A program made the position numbers and the translations under genes. A stretch of 64,000 bases of DNA from Dyella sp. M7H15-1. GTDB lineage: Bacteria; Pseudomonadota; Gammaproteobacteria; Xanthomonadales; Rhodanobacteraceae. Positions 19,604 through 29,276 of this stretch are shown here, one piece after another. Numbering within the stretch: position 1 is the first letter of the stretch; the number at the start of each line of letters is the position of its first letter. The stretch lies in contig NZ_CP035300.1 in the NCBI RefSeq assembly GCF_004114615.1, positions 1,612,001-1,676,000 on the forward strand, written 5' to 3'. The notes under the pieces were generated by a model. The model did not search any database, was not told where the DNA came from, and saw only the letters and a list, made by a program, of their open reading frames with translations.

Positions 19604-19623
19604 GTGTTGCCTTAAGGCAACAC
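19604..19623. terminator. 20-bp perfect palindrome between the PIG-L gene and pilZ
   Basis: GTGTTGCCTTAAGGCAACAC is self-complementary and lies 5 nt past the PIG-L stop. It has no T-run, so it may be a repeat or mRNA 3'-end hairpin rather than a classical terminator. A related hairpin sits at the lpxK 3' end. Confidence 0.45.
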
Positions 19624-19627
19624 TGAC

Positions 19628-20557
19628 TCACAACGCTTGCCAACCCCAGTGATCAAAGATCCAGGGCGAAGGCCAATCGAGGTGGAGTTTTGCAAAAGCG
19701 GGGCCGCTGACGGATGATCCCGGCAGCCATGACAGCCGGAAACCGCCATCGGGGTCGCGAACAAGCGGGGCCTCAGACCAGCGCCAGTCCTGGGCGCCGG
19801 CCGGCGTAACGATCAGGAGTCGCAACCACGGCCTCAGCGCGGCCGGCGGTCGCCAGCGCAAACACCCTGTTCCTGCTGATAGATCGACCTGCTTATAACG
19901 CTCCGGACTGAGCGCCATGCGCCGCATGCGCTTTCCGCTCAGCACCATTTGTGTCTGATGCTCGGCCATCGCCTGTAGCTTGCGCTGCTGCTGTTCCACG
20001 CGAGTGTCGATCAGGATCGGATACGCCGAAGCGTCCGTTTTGCCATGACCATGGACCAGGTAAGCCAGCAGCAATGGGGCGGGATCGGCATGAGCCAGTG
20101 CCAGCCGGGACAGCACGTGCGCCGCACTGTGATCAGGGTGGGCATCGGTCAAGGCCGGGCAAGCCATGATGCTCGGCTCGAAAGCGTGCATGGCAGCCTG
20201 CAGGGCGGCTATCGCACCCGAAGCGTTGTCACGCAACCGGCAGGTCAATCCAAGATCGGACCAGCCTAGCGGCTGCAGTGCGGATGCCGGCAGCCCCAAT
20301 TGCTCCATGGCCTGCATCACTTCTTGCCGCCGCCGCTGTCCCCAACACCGCCGAGCCACGGCGTCCATATGCAAGCGGCGCTCGATAAAGCGCTGCGGCC
20401 AGGGATTGTTATCGCCGTCGGTCAAGAGCAGCAGGCGCACCACTCCACCTGCTGCCAATACCTGCTGGATCAGCAGACCACAGCCCAGGGTTTCATCGTC
20501 CGGATGCGGCGCCACGACCATCAATCGGGTCTGCGCAGAAACGGACAAGGCCGGCAT
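19628..20557 (-). CDS. PIG-L family deacetylase (LmbE-like)
   Basis: This is a zinc-dependent de-N-acetylase of the PIG-L/LmbE family; the substrate is unknown, likely an N-acetylated sugar. The 309-residue protein begins with the signature MVVAPHPDDETLGCG (zinc-binding His and Asp-Asp, residues about 13-27) and has the second metal motif ALTDAHPDHSAAH near 140. The family core ends near residue 220. The last 85 residues are not recognised. The start overlaps the holB stop by 1 nt, so it is translated with the tmk-holB group. Confidence 0.85.
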   Translation of the reverse strand: MPALSVSAQTRLMVVAPHPDDETLGCGLLIQQVLAAGGVVRLLLLTDGDNNPWPQRFIERRLHMDAVARRCWGQRRRQEVMQAMEQLGLPASALQPLGWSDLGLTCRLRDNASGAIAALQAAMHAFEPSIMACPALTDAHPDHSAAHVLSRLALAHADPAPLLLAYLVHGHGKTDASAYPILIDTRVEQQQRKLQAMAEHQTQMVLSGKRMRRMALSPERYKQVDLSAGTGCLRWRPPAALRPWLRLLIVTPAGAQDWRWSEAPLVRDPDGGFRLSWLPGSSVSGPAFAKLHLDWPSPWIFDHWGWQAL

Positions 20558-21492
20558 CAGCGCCAGCGCCCCAGCAACTCCAGCAACAACAGATCACCAC
20601 GCAAGGGACCACGAAGGGCTTCTCGCGCACGGTTGGCCGCGTCGTACCAAACTCCAAGGCCTTCGATATCCATCGTACTGCCCAGTGGACTGGCCTGGGC
20701 CGTGGCGCGAGCGCGCATTTCATCGGCGACGACCTGGGCGGCAAACCAGAGGCGCTGTTCGGGTGCGCCATCGAGCCAGCGCCTGCCCATTTCCATGGCA
20801 TCGCCCCGACCTGCGGCGAGCGCAGCAAGGTCCTTGCGAACCTCTTGGCGTTGCGTCAAAGCGCCCTCTTCCGCCCAGATCCGTGCCAGCCCCGGGTTGC
20901 CGCCAGCAGCCGCCAAAGCGGCTTGTGCATCCCGCACACCCACTTGTTGCAGCCAAGTGAGCGACGTCTCCTGCGCAGGTAACGGGAAGTCGATGCGCTG
21001 ACAGCGACTACGGATCGTGGCTGGCATGCGCCACGGCTCATCGGCCAGCAGGATCAACATGGTTTGCGACGCGGGTTCTTCCAATGTCTTCAGCAAGGCG
21101 TTGGCGGCGGCGACGTTCATCGCATCGGCCGGATCGATGCTGGCGATTTGCCAACCGCAAAACTGGCTGGCCGTGGCAAGTCGTGCCGATAGCTCGCGGA
21201 GCTGATCGACCACGATCTCCGAACGCTGCACTCCATCTTTGCGCAAGCCATAACTCATAGCGACGTAGTCGGGATGCGTCCCCGCATCAAACAGCAGGCA
21301 ACTGCGGCAGGTACCACAAGCTTCACCATTATCCGGATGCTGGCACAACAACCCGCGCACAAAGCGCCGCAAAAAATCGCGCTTGCCCAAACCTCGCGAG
21401 CCACATAGCAACAAAGCATGCGGCAAAGCATCACGCTGACGACGCGACTGCAAGCGCGCCCAATGTTCCGCGTGCCAGGGAGGATTGCTCAT
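20557..21492 (-). CDS. holB: DNA polymerase III subunit delta prime
   Basis: HolB (delta') is the clamp-loader subunit that works with DnaX and HolA to load the beta clamp. The 311-residue protein has a degenerate Walker A (CGSRGLGKRDF), a zinc-binding set (CxxCxxC in ACGTCRSC plus an earlier Cys), and the sensor-like [23 protein letters not shown] segment with SRC (RCQRIDFPL) motif. It overlaps tmk by 4 nt. Confidence 0.95.
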   Translation of the reverse strand: MSNPPWHAEHWARLQSRRQRDALPHALLLCGSRGLGKRDFLRRFVRGLLCQHPDNGEACGTCRSCLLFDAGTHPDYVAMSYGLRKDGVQRSEIVVDQLRELSARLATASQFCGWQIASIDPADAMNVAAANALLKTLEEPASQTMLILLADEPWRMPATIRSRCQRIDFPLPAQETSLTWLQQVGVRDAQAALAAAGGNPGLARIWAEEGALTQRQEVRKDLAALAAGRGDAMEMGRRWLDGAPEQRLWFAAQVVADEMRARATAQASPLGSTMDIEGLGVWYDAANRAREALRGPLRGDLLLLELLGRWR

Positions 21493-22124
21493 GTCGCCGC
21501 CTCGAACAGATGCGTCGTCGCCGCGATAGCGGCTTGCAACACTTTATCCGCCGACCGGCTGGCGTCGATCACACGAAAACGCTGCGGTTCAGCCTCGGCG
21601 CGATAGCGATACGCTCGGCGCACGCGTTCGAAGAACGCATCCGCTTCCACTTCGATACGATCCGCTTCGCCACGGCCAGCGGCACGGGCACGCCCGGTCG
21701 ATACCGGCAAATCCAGCAGCAAGGTGAGATCGGCCTTCAAACCTGCGCAGGCCCAGTTTTCCAGCGCGGCAATGCGATCCACGGGTTGCCCGCGGCCCGC
21801 GCCCTGGTAAGCATAGCTTGCGTCGACATAGCGATCACAAAGCACCCATTGACCGACCTCCAGCGCCGGCAAGATCCGTTCGCGCACAAGCTGTGCACGC
21901 GACGCGAACATCAGCAGCAACTCACTCTCTGGACTGATATGGGGATGCGCAGGATCGAGCGCGATCGAACGGACCGCCTCACCCAGCGTTGTACCGCCAG
22001 GCTCGCGCAGTTGCAGCAAGCTCACGCCACGCTGCAGCAAATGATCGCACAGGCCCGCAAGCAGGGTGCTTTTGCCTGCCCCTTCGCCGCCTTCCAGCGT
22101 AATGAAGCGTCCGCGTTGATTCAT
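21489..22124 (-). CDS. tmk: Thymidylate kinase
   Basis: Tmk phosphorylates dTMP to dTDP. The 211-residue protein begins with the P-loop FITLEGGEGAGKSTLL and has the DR(Y/F) motif CDRYVDASYAYQGAGRG. The ATG giving MNQRGRFITL was chosen because it overlaps the mltG stop as ATGA; eight upstream in-frame codons belong to mltG. Next gene: holB, overlapping by 4 nt. Confidence 0.96.
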   Translation of the reverse strand: MNQRGRFITLEGGEGAGKSTLLAGLCDHLLQRGVSLLQLREPGGTTLGEAVRSIALDPAHPHISPESELLLMFASRAQLVRERILPALEVGQWVLCDRYVDASYAYQGAGRGQPVDRIAALENWACAGLKADLTLLLDLPVSTGRARAAGRGEADRIEVEADAFFERVRRAYRYRAEAEPQRFRVIDASRSADKVLQAAIAATTHLFEAAT

Positions 22125-23161
22125 TGGCAATGCTTCAGTTGGTAACAAGCTACGTTTTTGTTCTGCTCTTCCAATGTCGAGGCAAAGATATGCGTGCCGT
22201 CGCCCTTTGCCACAAAATAAAGTTCATCGCCCGGCGCCGGATGCAAGGCGGCCTCAATGGCTGGCTTGCCAGGCATGGCAATGGGCGTTGGCGGCAGGCC
22301 GAGCCGTGTGTAAGTGTTGTAGGGCGTATCGGTGGTCAGATCGCTTTTATGAATGGTCCCGGCATAACTGGCGCCCATGCCGTAGATCACGGTGGGATCG
22401 GTCTGCAACAACATGTTCTTCTGCAACCGGCGAACAAAGACGCCTGCCACCCGTGCACGCTCATCAGCACGGCCGGTTTCTTTCTCAATGATGGAGGCAA
22501 GGATCAGCGCATCGTAGGGCTTGGTTAGTGACGACTGGGGGTCTCGTTGTGCCCATAAGGTAGCAAGCGCTTTGGTCATGGCGTCGTGTGCGCGGCGCAG
22601 CACATCCAGATCGCTGTCGCCCTTCACGTAAGCATAGGTTTCGGGCAGGAACTGCCCTTCGGGCTTTTGATCCGGCGCACCGATTTTTTGCATGATCGCG
22701 GCATCGTCCAGCCCCTCGGCATCGTGCTTCAGCTTGTCGGCCTTGGCCAAAGCCTGCCTTATGTCGTGAAAGGTCCAGCCATCCACAATGGTGACGTCAC
22801 GCTGCATCACCCTGCCCTGAGCCATATTGGTCAGCAACTGCTGCGGCGTGATACCGGGAATCAGTGCGTATTCACCTGCGTGCAACCGTCCTGCCACGTG
22901 CATGCGCTCGGCAAGCAGGCGCCAATAGAACGGTGCGGAGGTGCTCAATCCTTCCGCGCGCAGTTGGTGCACGATGTCCTTGAAGCTGGTGCCACGTCCG
23001 ATGTCGATGCTTTCACCCGTGACGCTGACCCTCAGTGGCGTGATGCCAAAGCGGTTGAAATCACGCCAGAACCACATTGCCGTGCCCGCCACAACCAACA
23101 ACAGGATCAGTAGCAAAAGACGCCACGATGTGCGCCCCAGATTTGCACCGCTTCGATTCAT
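22121..23161 (-). CDS. mltG: Endolytic murein transglycosylase MltG
   Basis: MltG cleaves nascent glycan strands in the periplasm, releasing them from the membrane. The 346-residue protein has one N-terminal membrane helix (about 13-33), a LysM-like region and the YceG catalytic domain with SIIEKETG (catalytic Glu) and QTDPTVIYGMG. The ATG giving MNRSGANLGR overlaps the pabC stop by 4 nt. A longer open frame upstream is pabC sequence. Confidence 0.95.
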   Translation of the reverse strand: MNRSGANLGRTSWRLLLLILLLVVAGTAMWFWRDFNRFGITPLRVSVTGESIDIGRGTSFKDIVHQLRAEGLSTSAPFYWRLLAERMHVAGRLHAGEYALIPGITPQQLLTNMAQGRVMQRDVTIVDGWTFHDIRQALAKADKLKHDAEGLDDAAIMQKIGAPDQKPEGQFLPETYAYVKGDSDLDVLRRAHDAMTKALATLWAQRDPQSSLTKPYDALILASIIEKETGRADERARVAGVFVRRLQKNMLLQTDPTVIYGMGASYAGTIHKSDLTTDTPYNTYTRLGLPPTPIAMPGKPAIEAALHPAPGDELYFVAKGDGTHIFASTLEEQNKNVACYQLKHCQ

Positions 23162-23973
23162 GCCTGCTCCATCGGAAAGCCAAGGTCGCGCCAGCATTGC
23201 TGCATGGCGCGGGTCACCGGGCCGGGAGCGTACACGGTATCCCCCACGGCCTGAACCGGCAGGATGCCGCGAACACTGGAGCTGAGGAAGAGCTCGGAAG
23301 CATGCAGGCATTCCGCCAGCGGCAGATCACGGACCGCACAAGCCGGAAAAGCATCCAACAACGCGGCGCGGGCCACGCCGGCGATGCCGCAGCGATCCAC
23401 GGAAGGCGTGACGATCACCCCATCGATCACGGCAAACAGATTCGCAGCAATAGCCGAGATGACGTGACCACGCTGATCGCAAACCAATCCTTCGGCAATC
23501 CGTGGATCACTCCATTCAGCACACGCCAGTACTTGCTCCAGCCGGTTCAGATGCTTGATACCCGCCAGCAAAGGCTGGTCGGCCAGCCGAATCGCACACA
23601 AACGCATGCGAATGCCCTGCAGGTAGATGCCGGCGGGTATAAGTGGCGCAGGAAATGCGGCAACGATACGCGTCGTTTTGCTGACCGACGGCAATGCATA
23701 ACCGCGTTCGCCGATCCCGCGCGTCAACGTGATCCGTAGCACGGCATGCGGCAGATTTTTGCTGGCTTGCAAAGCTTCCTGCCAAAGCCGCGGGGGATCT
23801 GGCGCAGGTATCCGCAAGCGCTCGCATCCTAGCAGCAGGCGTTGCATATGCCTTTCCCACAGCGGCGCATGCGTCCCGACCAGCCGAATGGTTTCAAACA
23901 GCCCATCGCCGTAACTCAGTCCACGATCCAGTGCCGATACATGCTCCTGTGGCTGGCCGTTGATCAGCATCAT
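23158..23973 (-). CDS. pabC: Aminodeoxychorismate lyase
   Basis: PabC is a PLP enzyme that converts 4-amino-4-deoxychorismate into p-aminobenzoate plus pyruvate for folate synthesis. The 271-residue class-IV aminotransferase fold shows DRGLSYGDGLFETIR near the start. The PLP lysine is in GIKHLNRLEQVLA. The cofactor loop has VISAIAANLFAV. It overlaps pabB by 1 nt and mltG by 4 nt, giving the pabB-pabC-mltG-tmk-holB order common in gammaproteobacteria. Confidence 0.93.
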   Translation of the reverse strand: MMLINGQPQEHVSALDRGLSYGDGLFETIRLVGTHAPLWERHMQRLLLGCERLRIPAPDPPRLWQEALQASKNLPHAVLRITLTRGIGERGYALPSVSKTTRIVAAFPAPLIPAGIYLQGIRMRLCAIRLADQPLLAGIKHLNRLEQVLACAEWSDPRIAEGLVCDQRGHVISAIAANLFAVIDGVIVTPSVDRCGIAGVARAALLDAFPACAVRDLPLAECLHASELFLSSSVRGILPVQAVGDTVYAPGPVTRAMQQCWRDLGFPMEQA

Positions 23974-25322
23974 CAGCCGGCCACTCCCAGTGCGCGCAGC
24001 ATGCCGCGCGCCTTGGCGCGGGTTTCGTCCAGCTCTTTGGTCGCCATGGAATCAGCCACGATGCCAGCGCCGGCACGCAGACTTACATCATGACCCTGCA
24101 GGGTCAGTGTGCGGATGAGGATGTTCAGATCGAGGTCGCCATCGCGATCGAGATAACCCAGCGCACCGGTGTAGGCACCGCGTGGAGCATCTTCCAGCGC
24201 CGCAATGATCTCCATGCAACGCACCTTGGGGCAACCGGTGATGGTGCCGCCTGGAAAGGTGGCGGCGATCACTTGCCCTGGCGTCACGCCGTCGCGTAAA
24301 CGACCTCGCACATTTGAAACGATGTGGTGCACGTGGGCGTAGCTTTCCACCACCATCAGCTCGTTCACTTCGACCGTGCCGGGCCGGCAAACGCGACCGA
24401 GATCATTGCGCGCCAGATCGATTAGCATGACATGCTCGGCGCGCTCCTTGGGGTGCGCGGTAAGCTCGCGGATGCGCGCCAGATCGTCATCGCCGGTAAC
24501 GCGCGGCCGCGTGCCGGCGATCGGCCGGGTTTGCACCAAGCCACGCCGCACTTCGACCAGGCGCTCCGGTGAAGAACTGACCACCGCCCAGTCCTTCTGC
24601 TGCAGCATTCCCGCAAACGGCGCAGGATTGGCGCGACGCAGTGCGGCGTAAAGGCTTGCCGCAGTCGGCGCTTCGGTAAAGTGTGCATGCCATGCGCGCG
24701 ACAGGTTCACTTGAAAAATATCGCCGGCATGCAAGTGTTCGTGAATGCGCGCCACGCCATCCAGAAAGAGCGACGGCGCGTCTTCTTCCATGGCATCAGG
24801 CACCGTGAGCGGCGGCATCAGCGGCATGGCATCCAGATCCGCTGCCATCGCATCCAACAAGCGTTCCTGTCCCGCCTCAGCGACCAGGATGGTGCGCTCA
24901 TGCACGTAATCGACAATGATCGCCGCCGGGCAACGCACTGCCTGCGCCACCGGCAAGTGTTGTGGATGGTGTAGACGCAAGCTTGGCTCGATCTGCGCAG
25001 CCAACTCATAGGCGAGCAGCAACACCCAGCCGCCGTGGAAGGGCAATCCATCGTCTGGGCCATGCGGCAAACGCTCGGCGCGCCATGCCGCATCCAATGC
25101 ATCAAGAAAACGACCGGAATGCACTTGGCCTTCGGCATCGCGCACGCAACCGTCCGCAGCCAGCGTGAGGGTAGCTTGCGGAAACGCGAACAGCATGTCG
25201 TAGCGTGCATGCGCACTACCCTGCGTGACGCTTTCGAGCAACGCAGGATAGCGCTCCGGAAATGCAGCGGCCGGCGCGAGCAGATCGCGCCGGCCGGCAA
25301 ACGCACGATGAATGGTAGTCAC
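23973..25322 (-). CDS. pabB: Aminodeoxychorismate synthase component I
   Basis: PabB aminates chorismate in folate synthesis, taking ammonia from a PabA partner not in this window. The 449-residue protein has the N-terminal Anth_synt_I_N region and the chorismate-binding domain from about 190, with GDIFQVNLSR, RPIAGTRPR, HVMLIDLARNDLGR and FPGGTITGCPKVR. In the catalytic loop it has PIAGT where E. coli PabB has PIKGT, so it is of the type with Ala at that position. Context with pabC argues for PabB rather than TrpE. Confidence 0.88.
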   Translation of the reverse strand: MTTIHRAFAGRRDLLAPAAAFPERYPALLESVTQGSAHARYDMLFAFPQATLTLAADGCVRDAEGQVHSGRFLDALDAAWRAERLPHGPDDGLPFHGGWVLLLAYELAAQIEPSLRLHHPQHLPVAQAVRCPAAIIVDYVHERTILVAEAGQERLLDAMAADLDAMPLMPPLTVPDAMEEDAPSLFLDGVARIHEHLHAGDIFQVNLSRAWHAHFTEAPTAASLYAALRRANPAPFAGMLQQKDWAVVSSSPERLVEVRRGLVQTRPIAGTRPRVTGDDDLARIRELTAHPKERAEHVMLIDLARNDLGRVCRPGTVEVNELMVVESYAHVHHIVSNVRGRLRDGVTPGQVIAATFPGGTITGCPKVRCMEIIAALEDAPRGAYTGALGYLDRDGDLDLNILIRTLTLQGHDVSLRAGAGIVADSMATKELDETRAKARGMLRALGVAG

Positions 25323-25332
25323 TTAGATACGA

Positions 25333-26571
25333 CTAGATACGACGGAAAACAAGCGTACCGTTGGTACCACCAAAACCGAACGAGTTGGAGATGGCTATGT
25401 CGAGCTTCGCCTCGCGTGCCGTATGCGGCACGAAGTCGAGATCGCAGCCTTCACCCGGCTCGTCGAGGTTGATAGTGGGGGGCACCACCTGGTCGCGCAT
25501 GGCCAGGATGGTAAAGATCGCCTCCACGCCACCTGCCGCACCGAGCAAATGACCTGTGACGGATTTGGTCGAGCTCATCGCCAACTGGTAGGCGTGATCG
25601 CCGAACACACGCTTGGCGGCGAGCACCTCACACAGATCACCTGGCGGCGTGGAGGTGCCGTGCGCATTGATGTACTGCACATCGGAAGGATTGACGCCAC
25701 CATCCTTCAGTGCCGCTTCCATGCAACGCGCCGCGCCCTCGCCACCCTCGCTAGGAGCAGTGATGTGATAAGCGTCGCCGCTCATGCCGAAGCCCACCAG
25801 TTCGGCGTAGATCTTCGCGCCACGCGCCTTGGCGTGTTCGTACTCCTCAAGCACCAGCACGCCGGCGCCATCGGACAGCACGAAACCATCGCGGTCCTTG
25901 TCCCACGGACGACTGGCCTTGGCCGGCTCGTCGTTGCGGGTGGACATGGCCTTGGCCGAGCAAAAGCCTGCCATGGCCGTGCCGGTGGTGGCGAACTCAG
26001 CACCACCGGCGATCATCACGTCGGCATCGCCGTACTGGATCATACGTGTAGCCAGACCGATGTTGTGCGCACCGGTGGTACAGGCAGTGACACAGGCGAT
26101 GTTCGGACCTTTCAGGCCATACATGATCGACAGGTGGCCAGAGACCATGTTGATAATCGAGCTAGGCACGAAGAACGGCGACACGCGACGCGGCCCCTTG
26201 TCGTGCAGCTCAATGGAGGTATGTTCGATGGTATGCAGGCCACCAATGCCTGCCGCCACGGCCACACCGATGCGCGGGGCATTTTGTTCTGTCACTTCCA
26301 AGCCGGAATCGCGCAAGGCCTGGGTGCCCGCGGCAATGCCGTAGTGGATGAACGGATCCATTTTCTTGATCTCTTTCGGCGCAATCCACTGCACCGGATC
26401 GAAACCTTTCACCTGGCCGGCGATGCGCGTGGCATACGCGGTGGCATCGAAATGCGTCACAGGACCAATGCCGCTGACGCCCTTGAGGATATTGTCCCAG
26501 GCGGTGGCGATATCGTTACCCACCGGCGAGATGATCCCCATGCCGGTCACTACCACACGTCGTTTGCTCAT
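25333..26571 (-). CDS. fabF: 3-oxoacyl-ACP synthase II
   Basis: FabF elongates acyl-ACP by condensation with malonyl-ACP. The 412-residue thiolase-fold protein has the Cys-His-His triad: Cys in [12 protein letters not shown] (about 163), His in [11 protein letters not shown] (about 303) and His in [12 protein letters not shown] (about 340). The pantetheine tunnel glycines [11 protein letters not shown] are at the C-terminus. A terminator-like hairpin separates it from acpP, so it probably has its own promoter in the 204-nt gap. Confidence 0.96.
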   Translation of the reverse strand: MSKRRVVVTGMGIISPVGNDIATAWDNILKGVSGIGPVTHFDATAYATRIAGQVKGFDPVQWIAPKEIKKMDPFIHYGIAAGTQALRDSGLEVTEQNAPRIGVAVAAGIGGLHTIEHTSIELHDKGPRRVSPFFVPSSIINMVSGHLSIMYGLKGPNIACVTACTTGAHNIGLATRMIQYGDADVMIAGGAEFATTGTAMAGFCSAKAMSTRNDEPAKASRPWDKDRDGFVLSDGAGVLVLEEYEHAKARGAKIYAELVGFGMSGDAYHITAPSEGGEGAARCMEAALKDGGVNPSDVQYINAHGTSTPPGDLCEVLAAKRVFGDHAYQLAMSSTKSVTGHLLGAAGGVEAIFTILAMRDQVVPPTINLDEPGEGCDLDFVPHTAREAKLDIAISNSFGFGGTNGTLVFRRI

Positions 26572-26692
26572 GGATCGAATTCCTAAGCTGGTTCAGGAAA
26601 GATCAGCCGCAAGACATCACTTTCCATACATCGCAATGCATTCCGACCTTGTACAGGTGCAACCATACGTGATCGGACGTTACATCTTGCAG

Positions 26693-26722
26693 AAACGAAA
26701 ACTGCGCCAAGATGGCGCAGCT
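26693..26722 (-). terminator. Rho-independent terminator after acpP
   Basis: On the minus strand AGCTGCGCC-loop-GGCGCAG is followed by TTTTCGTTT. It lies about 55 nt past the acpP stop and before fabF. The rest of the 26572-26775 gap shows nothing else I can name. Confidence 0.75.
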
Positions 26723-26775
26723 TCCGATATCACTACGTAGCGCATGGGACGCGCGCATCACCACGACGCAGCAGA

Positions 26776-27018
26776 TCACTTCTTCTTGGCGTGCTCCTCG
26801 ATGTACTTCATGGCATCCTGCACGGTGGTGAGCTTTTCAGCGTCCTCGTCCGGAATTTCGGTTTCGAATTCCTCTTCAAGCGCCATCACTAGCTCGACCG
26901 TGTCCAGCGAGTCTGCGCCCAGATCGTCCACGAACGAAGCGTTCGGTGTGACCTTATCCTCCTCCACGCCCAGTTGCTCGACGACGATTTTCTTGACGCG
27001 ATCTTCGATGGTGCTCAT
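26776..27018 (-). CDS. acpP: Acyl carrier protein
   Basis: AcpP carries the growing acyl chain on a 4'-phosphopantetheine arm. The 80-residue acidic four-helix protein has the modification site [22 protein letters not shown], with the Ser in GADSLD (about residue 37-39). I chose the ATG giving MSTIEDRV, preceded by GGAGGTAAAGG. The fabG-side gap of 295 nt (27019-27313) contains a -10-like TACAAT on the minus strand near 27088 and no supported gene. Confidence 0.97.
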   Translation of the reverse strand: MSTIEDRVKKIVVEQLGVEEDKVTPNASFVDDLGADSLDTVELVMALEEEFETEIPDEDAEKLTTVQDAMKYIEEHAKKK

Positions 27019-27313
27019 GTTGCCTTTACCTCCCAAGGGGATATTGTCTGTCTTGCCAGTTTTTCACCGGCAAACTCTTCGATATTGTAGTGGCTAAGCC
27101 ATTAAGCCGCCACCCGCATGCCGGGGAATACAAACCGCCACGGCACCCGCACCGACGTGAAAGCGCAGATTGTCGCCTAAAACGAGCGCCATGACGACTC
27201 CTTATCTCAATCAGCCCTAGGCGGAACCGGGTGAGTTTCAAACGAAGCGGGCGCCCTCGCCTGCAAGCCGAAGCTTGCGCTGGCGCGGCCTTTTTCAAGA
27301 CCGGCACCGCTGA

Positions 27314-28054
27314 TCAGGGCATGTACATGCCGCCGTTGACATGCAGGGTTTCGCCGGTGATGTAACTCGCCGCCGGGGATGCAAGGAAGCCCACGGCCTT
27401 GGCGATATCGCTCGCCTCGCCCAGGCGACCCAGCGCGATCTGCCCCAGCAGCGCCTGCTTGGACTCCTCAGGCAGTCCGCGGGTCATATCGGTATCGATA
27501 AAACCTGGCGCGACCACATTGACCGTGATGCCACGTGAACCGATCTCGCGCGCCAATGATTTGGAGAATGCGATGATGCCTGCTTTGGCTGCCGCGTAAT
27601 TGGCTTGGCCGGGATTGCCGGTCAAGCCAATCACCGAGGCGATCGAGATGATGCGTCCTTTGCGCGCCTTCATCATGCCGCGCATCACCGCCTTGGACAT
27701 GCGATAGACCGAGGTGAGATTGGTATCGATGATGGCCTGCCAGTCTTCGTCGCGCATGCGCATCAGTAACTGGTCACGCGTGATGCCTGCGTTGTTCACC
27801 AGAATGGAAACGGCGCCGAACTGCTTGGCGGTGTCGTCGATCAGCGCATCCACCGCCGCCGCATCAGTGACATTGAGCACCCGGCCATGGCCACCATGCG
27901 CAGCCAGCCGCTCACCCATCGCCGCGGCGCCCGCGTCACTGGTCGCTGTACCGATCACGGTGGCGCCCATGGCAGCCAGCTCATCGGCAATCGCCGCGCC
28001 AATACCACGGCTGGCGCCGGTCACCAGGGCTATTTCACCTTGCAGTGTGCTCAT
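27314..28054 (-). CDS. fabG: 3-oxoacyl-ACP reductase
   Basis: FabG reduces 3-oxoacyl-ACP with NADPH. The 246-residue short-chain dehydrogenase has the cofactor motif GASRGIGAAIA (about 13-23), the NNAG motif, the catalytic Ser in SIASVIGLTG and the YxxxK pair in NYAAAKAG, and the family ending ITGETLHVNGGMYMP. It lies 30 nt after fabD. Confidence 0.97.
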   Translation of the reverse strand: MSTLQGEIALVTGASRGIGAAIADELAAMGATVIGTATSDAGAAAMGERLAAHGGHGRVLNVTDAAAVDALIDDTAKQFGAVSILVNNAGITRDQLLMRMRDEDWQAIIDTNLTSVYRMSKAVMRGMMKARKGRIISIASVIGLTGNPGQANYAAAKAGIIAFSKSLAREIGSRGITVNVVAPGFIDTDMTRGLPEESKQALLGQIALGRLGEASDIAKAVGFLASPAASYITGETLHVNGGMYMP

Positions 28055-28084
28055 ACTTTCAGTTCCCTCGGTCGTTGGTTTTTG

Positions 28085-29032
28085 TCAGACCCATTCGCCG
28101 CGCGCAGCATCCAGCTCGACCGGTGCACCGATCGCACGGGCTTCGACGCTCTTGTCGATACGCTTGATCAAGCCGGTCAGCACCTTGCCTGGACCGCATT
28201 CGGCCAGACGCGTTGCACCGCCGGCAATCAGCGCCTGCACGCATTCGGTCCAACGTACCGGCAGATACAACTGGCACTGCAAGGCGCCGCGGATATCGTC
28301 AAGCGTGTTGTAAGCACGCGCTTCGGCATTCTGCACCACCGGCAGCGCAGGAAGTTTCCAGGCGATCGAGGCCATGCGCTCGCCCAGCTTGTCGGAAGCC
28401 TCGCGCATCAGTGCACTATGCGAAGGCACGGATACGGCAAGCTTTACAGCCCTCTTTACGCCCAATTCGGCCAGGCGCGCCAAGGCGCGATCCACCGCTT
28501 CGGCATGACCTGCAATCACCAATTGCCCGGGCGAATTAAAGTTGGCCGGCGCCACGACCTGCCCTTGCGCAACGTCAGCGCAGACATCGGCAATCTGTTG
28601 ATCGTCACCGCCAAGAATCGCCGCCATCGCGCCAACTCCCGCCGGAACGGCAGCTTGCATCAGACGGCCGCGCTGAGCGACCAGAGCGGCGGCATCGTGC
28701 AGCGACAAGGCGCTCGCACAGACCAGCGCACTGTATTCACCCAGACTGTGTCCCGACAATTGTGCCGGTTGCGCGCCGCCGAGTTTCTGCCATACCCGCC
28801 ACACCGCCACGCTTGCAGCCAGCAACGCTGGCTGGGTGTTTTCGGTTCGATTGAGCCGATCTTCAGGCCCCTGTTGGCTGAGCGTCCATAGGTCGGCTCC
28901 CGCACCTTGCGAAGCTTCGTCGAAAGTGGCTTTCACTTCGCCGTGCACGGCCGCCAACTCAGCCAGCATGCCGATCGATTGCGAACCCTGGCCGGGAAAA
29001 ACGAAAGCAAGCGATGGGACGTTCTGACTCAT
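28085..29032 (-). CDS. fabD: Malonyl-CoA:ACP transacylase
   Basis: FabD loads malonyl units onto ACP. The 315-residue protein has the FVFPGQGSQSIGM loop, the nucleophile motif GHSLGEYSAL (Ser about 93) and the partner His in VSVPSHSALM. I chose the ATG giving MSQNVPSLAF; the frame is open 15 codons further upstream without family similarity. It is first in the fabD-fabG-acpP order. A divergent homocysteine methyltransferase starts to its right. Confidence 0.96.
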   Translation of the reverse strand: MSQNVPSLAFVFPGQGSQSIGMLAELAAVHGEVKATFDEASQGAGADLWTLSQQGPEDRLNRTENTQPALLAASVAVWRVWQKLGGAQPAQLSGHSLGEYSALVCASALSLHDAAALVAQRGRLMQAAVPAGVGAMAAILGGDDQQIADVCADVAQGQVVAPANFNSPGQLVIAGHAEAVDRALARLAELGVKRAVKLAVSVPSHSALMREASDKLGERMASIAWKLPALPVVQNAEARAYNTLDDIRGALQCQLYLPVRWTECVQALIAGGATRLAECGPGKVLTGLIKRIDKSVEARAIGAPVELDAARGEWV

Positions 29033-29276
29033 GCGTGAGGTTTTAACGGTGAACGAAACCGCGAATCTTGCCAGCAATGCGCTCCATGCGCAGCCGTATT
29101 CGGAAAAATCGACCTAATTGTCTGATCGAACACTCAATTTTCGACATCGACCCGCCCCCCCTTTTTATTCACGCCATCTTGATCGGCTCGGTGAGGAAAT
29201 CCAGTTAGCGACAGATCCCGTTCCCAGTGAATCCGGAACGCCCTTTTACTTGTGCGAGTATCGGCAAGAATTTGTG

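Noticed and set aside
27026-27307. 93-codon frame between fabG and acpP
   Set aside because: Arg/Gly-rich, no ribosome-binding site and no similarity; it spans the likely acpP promoter.
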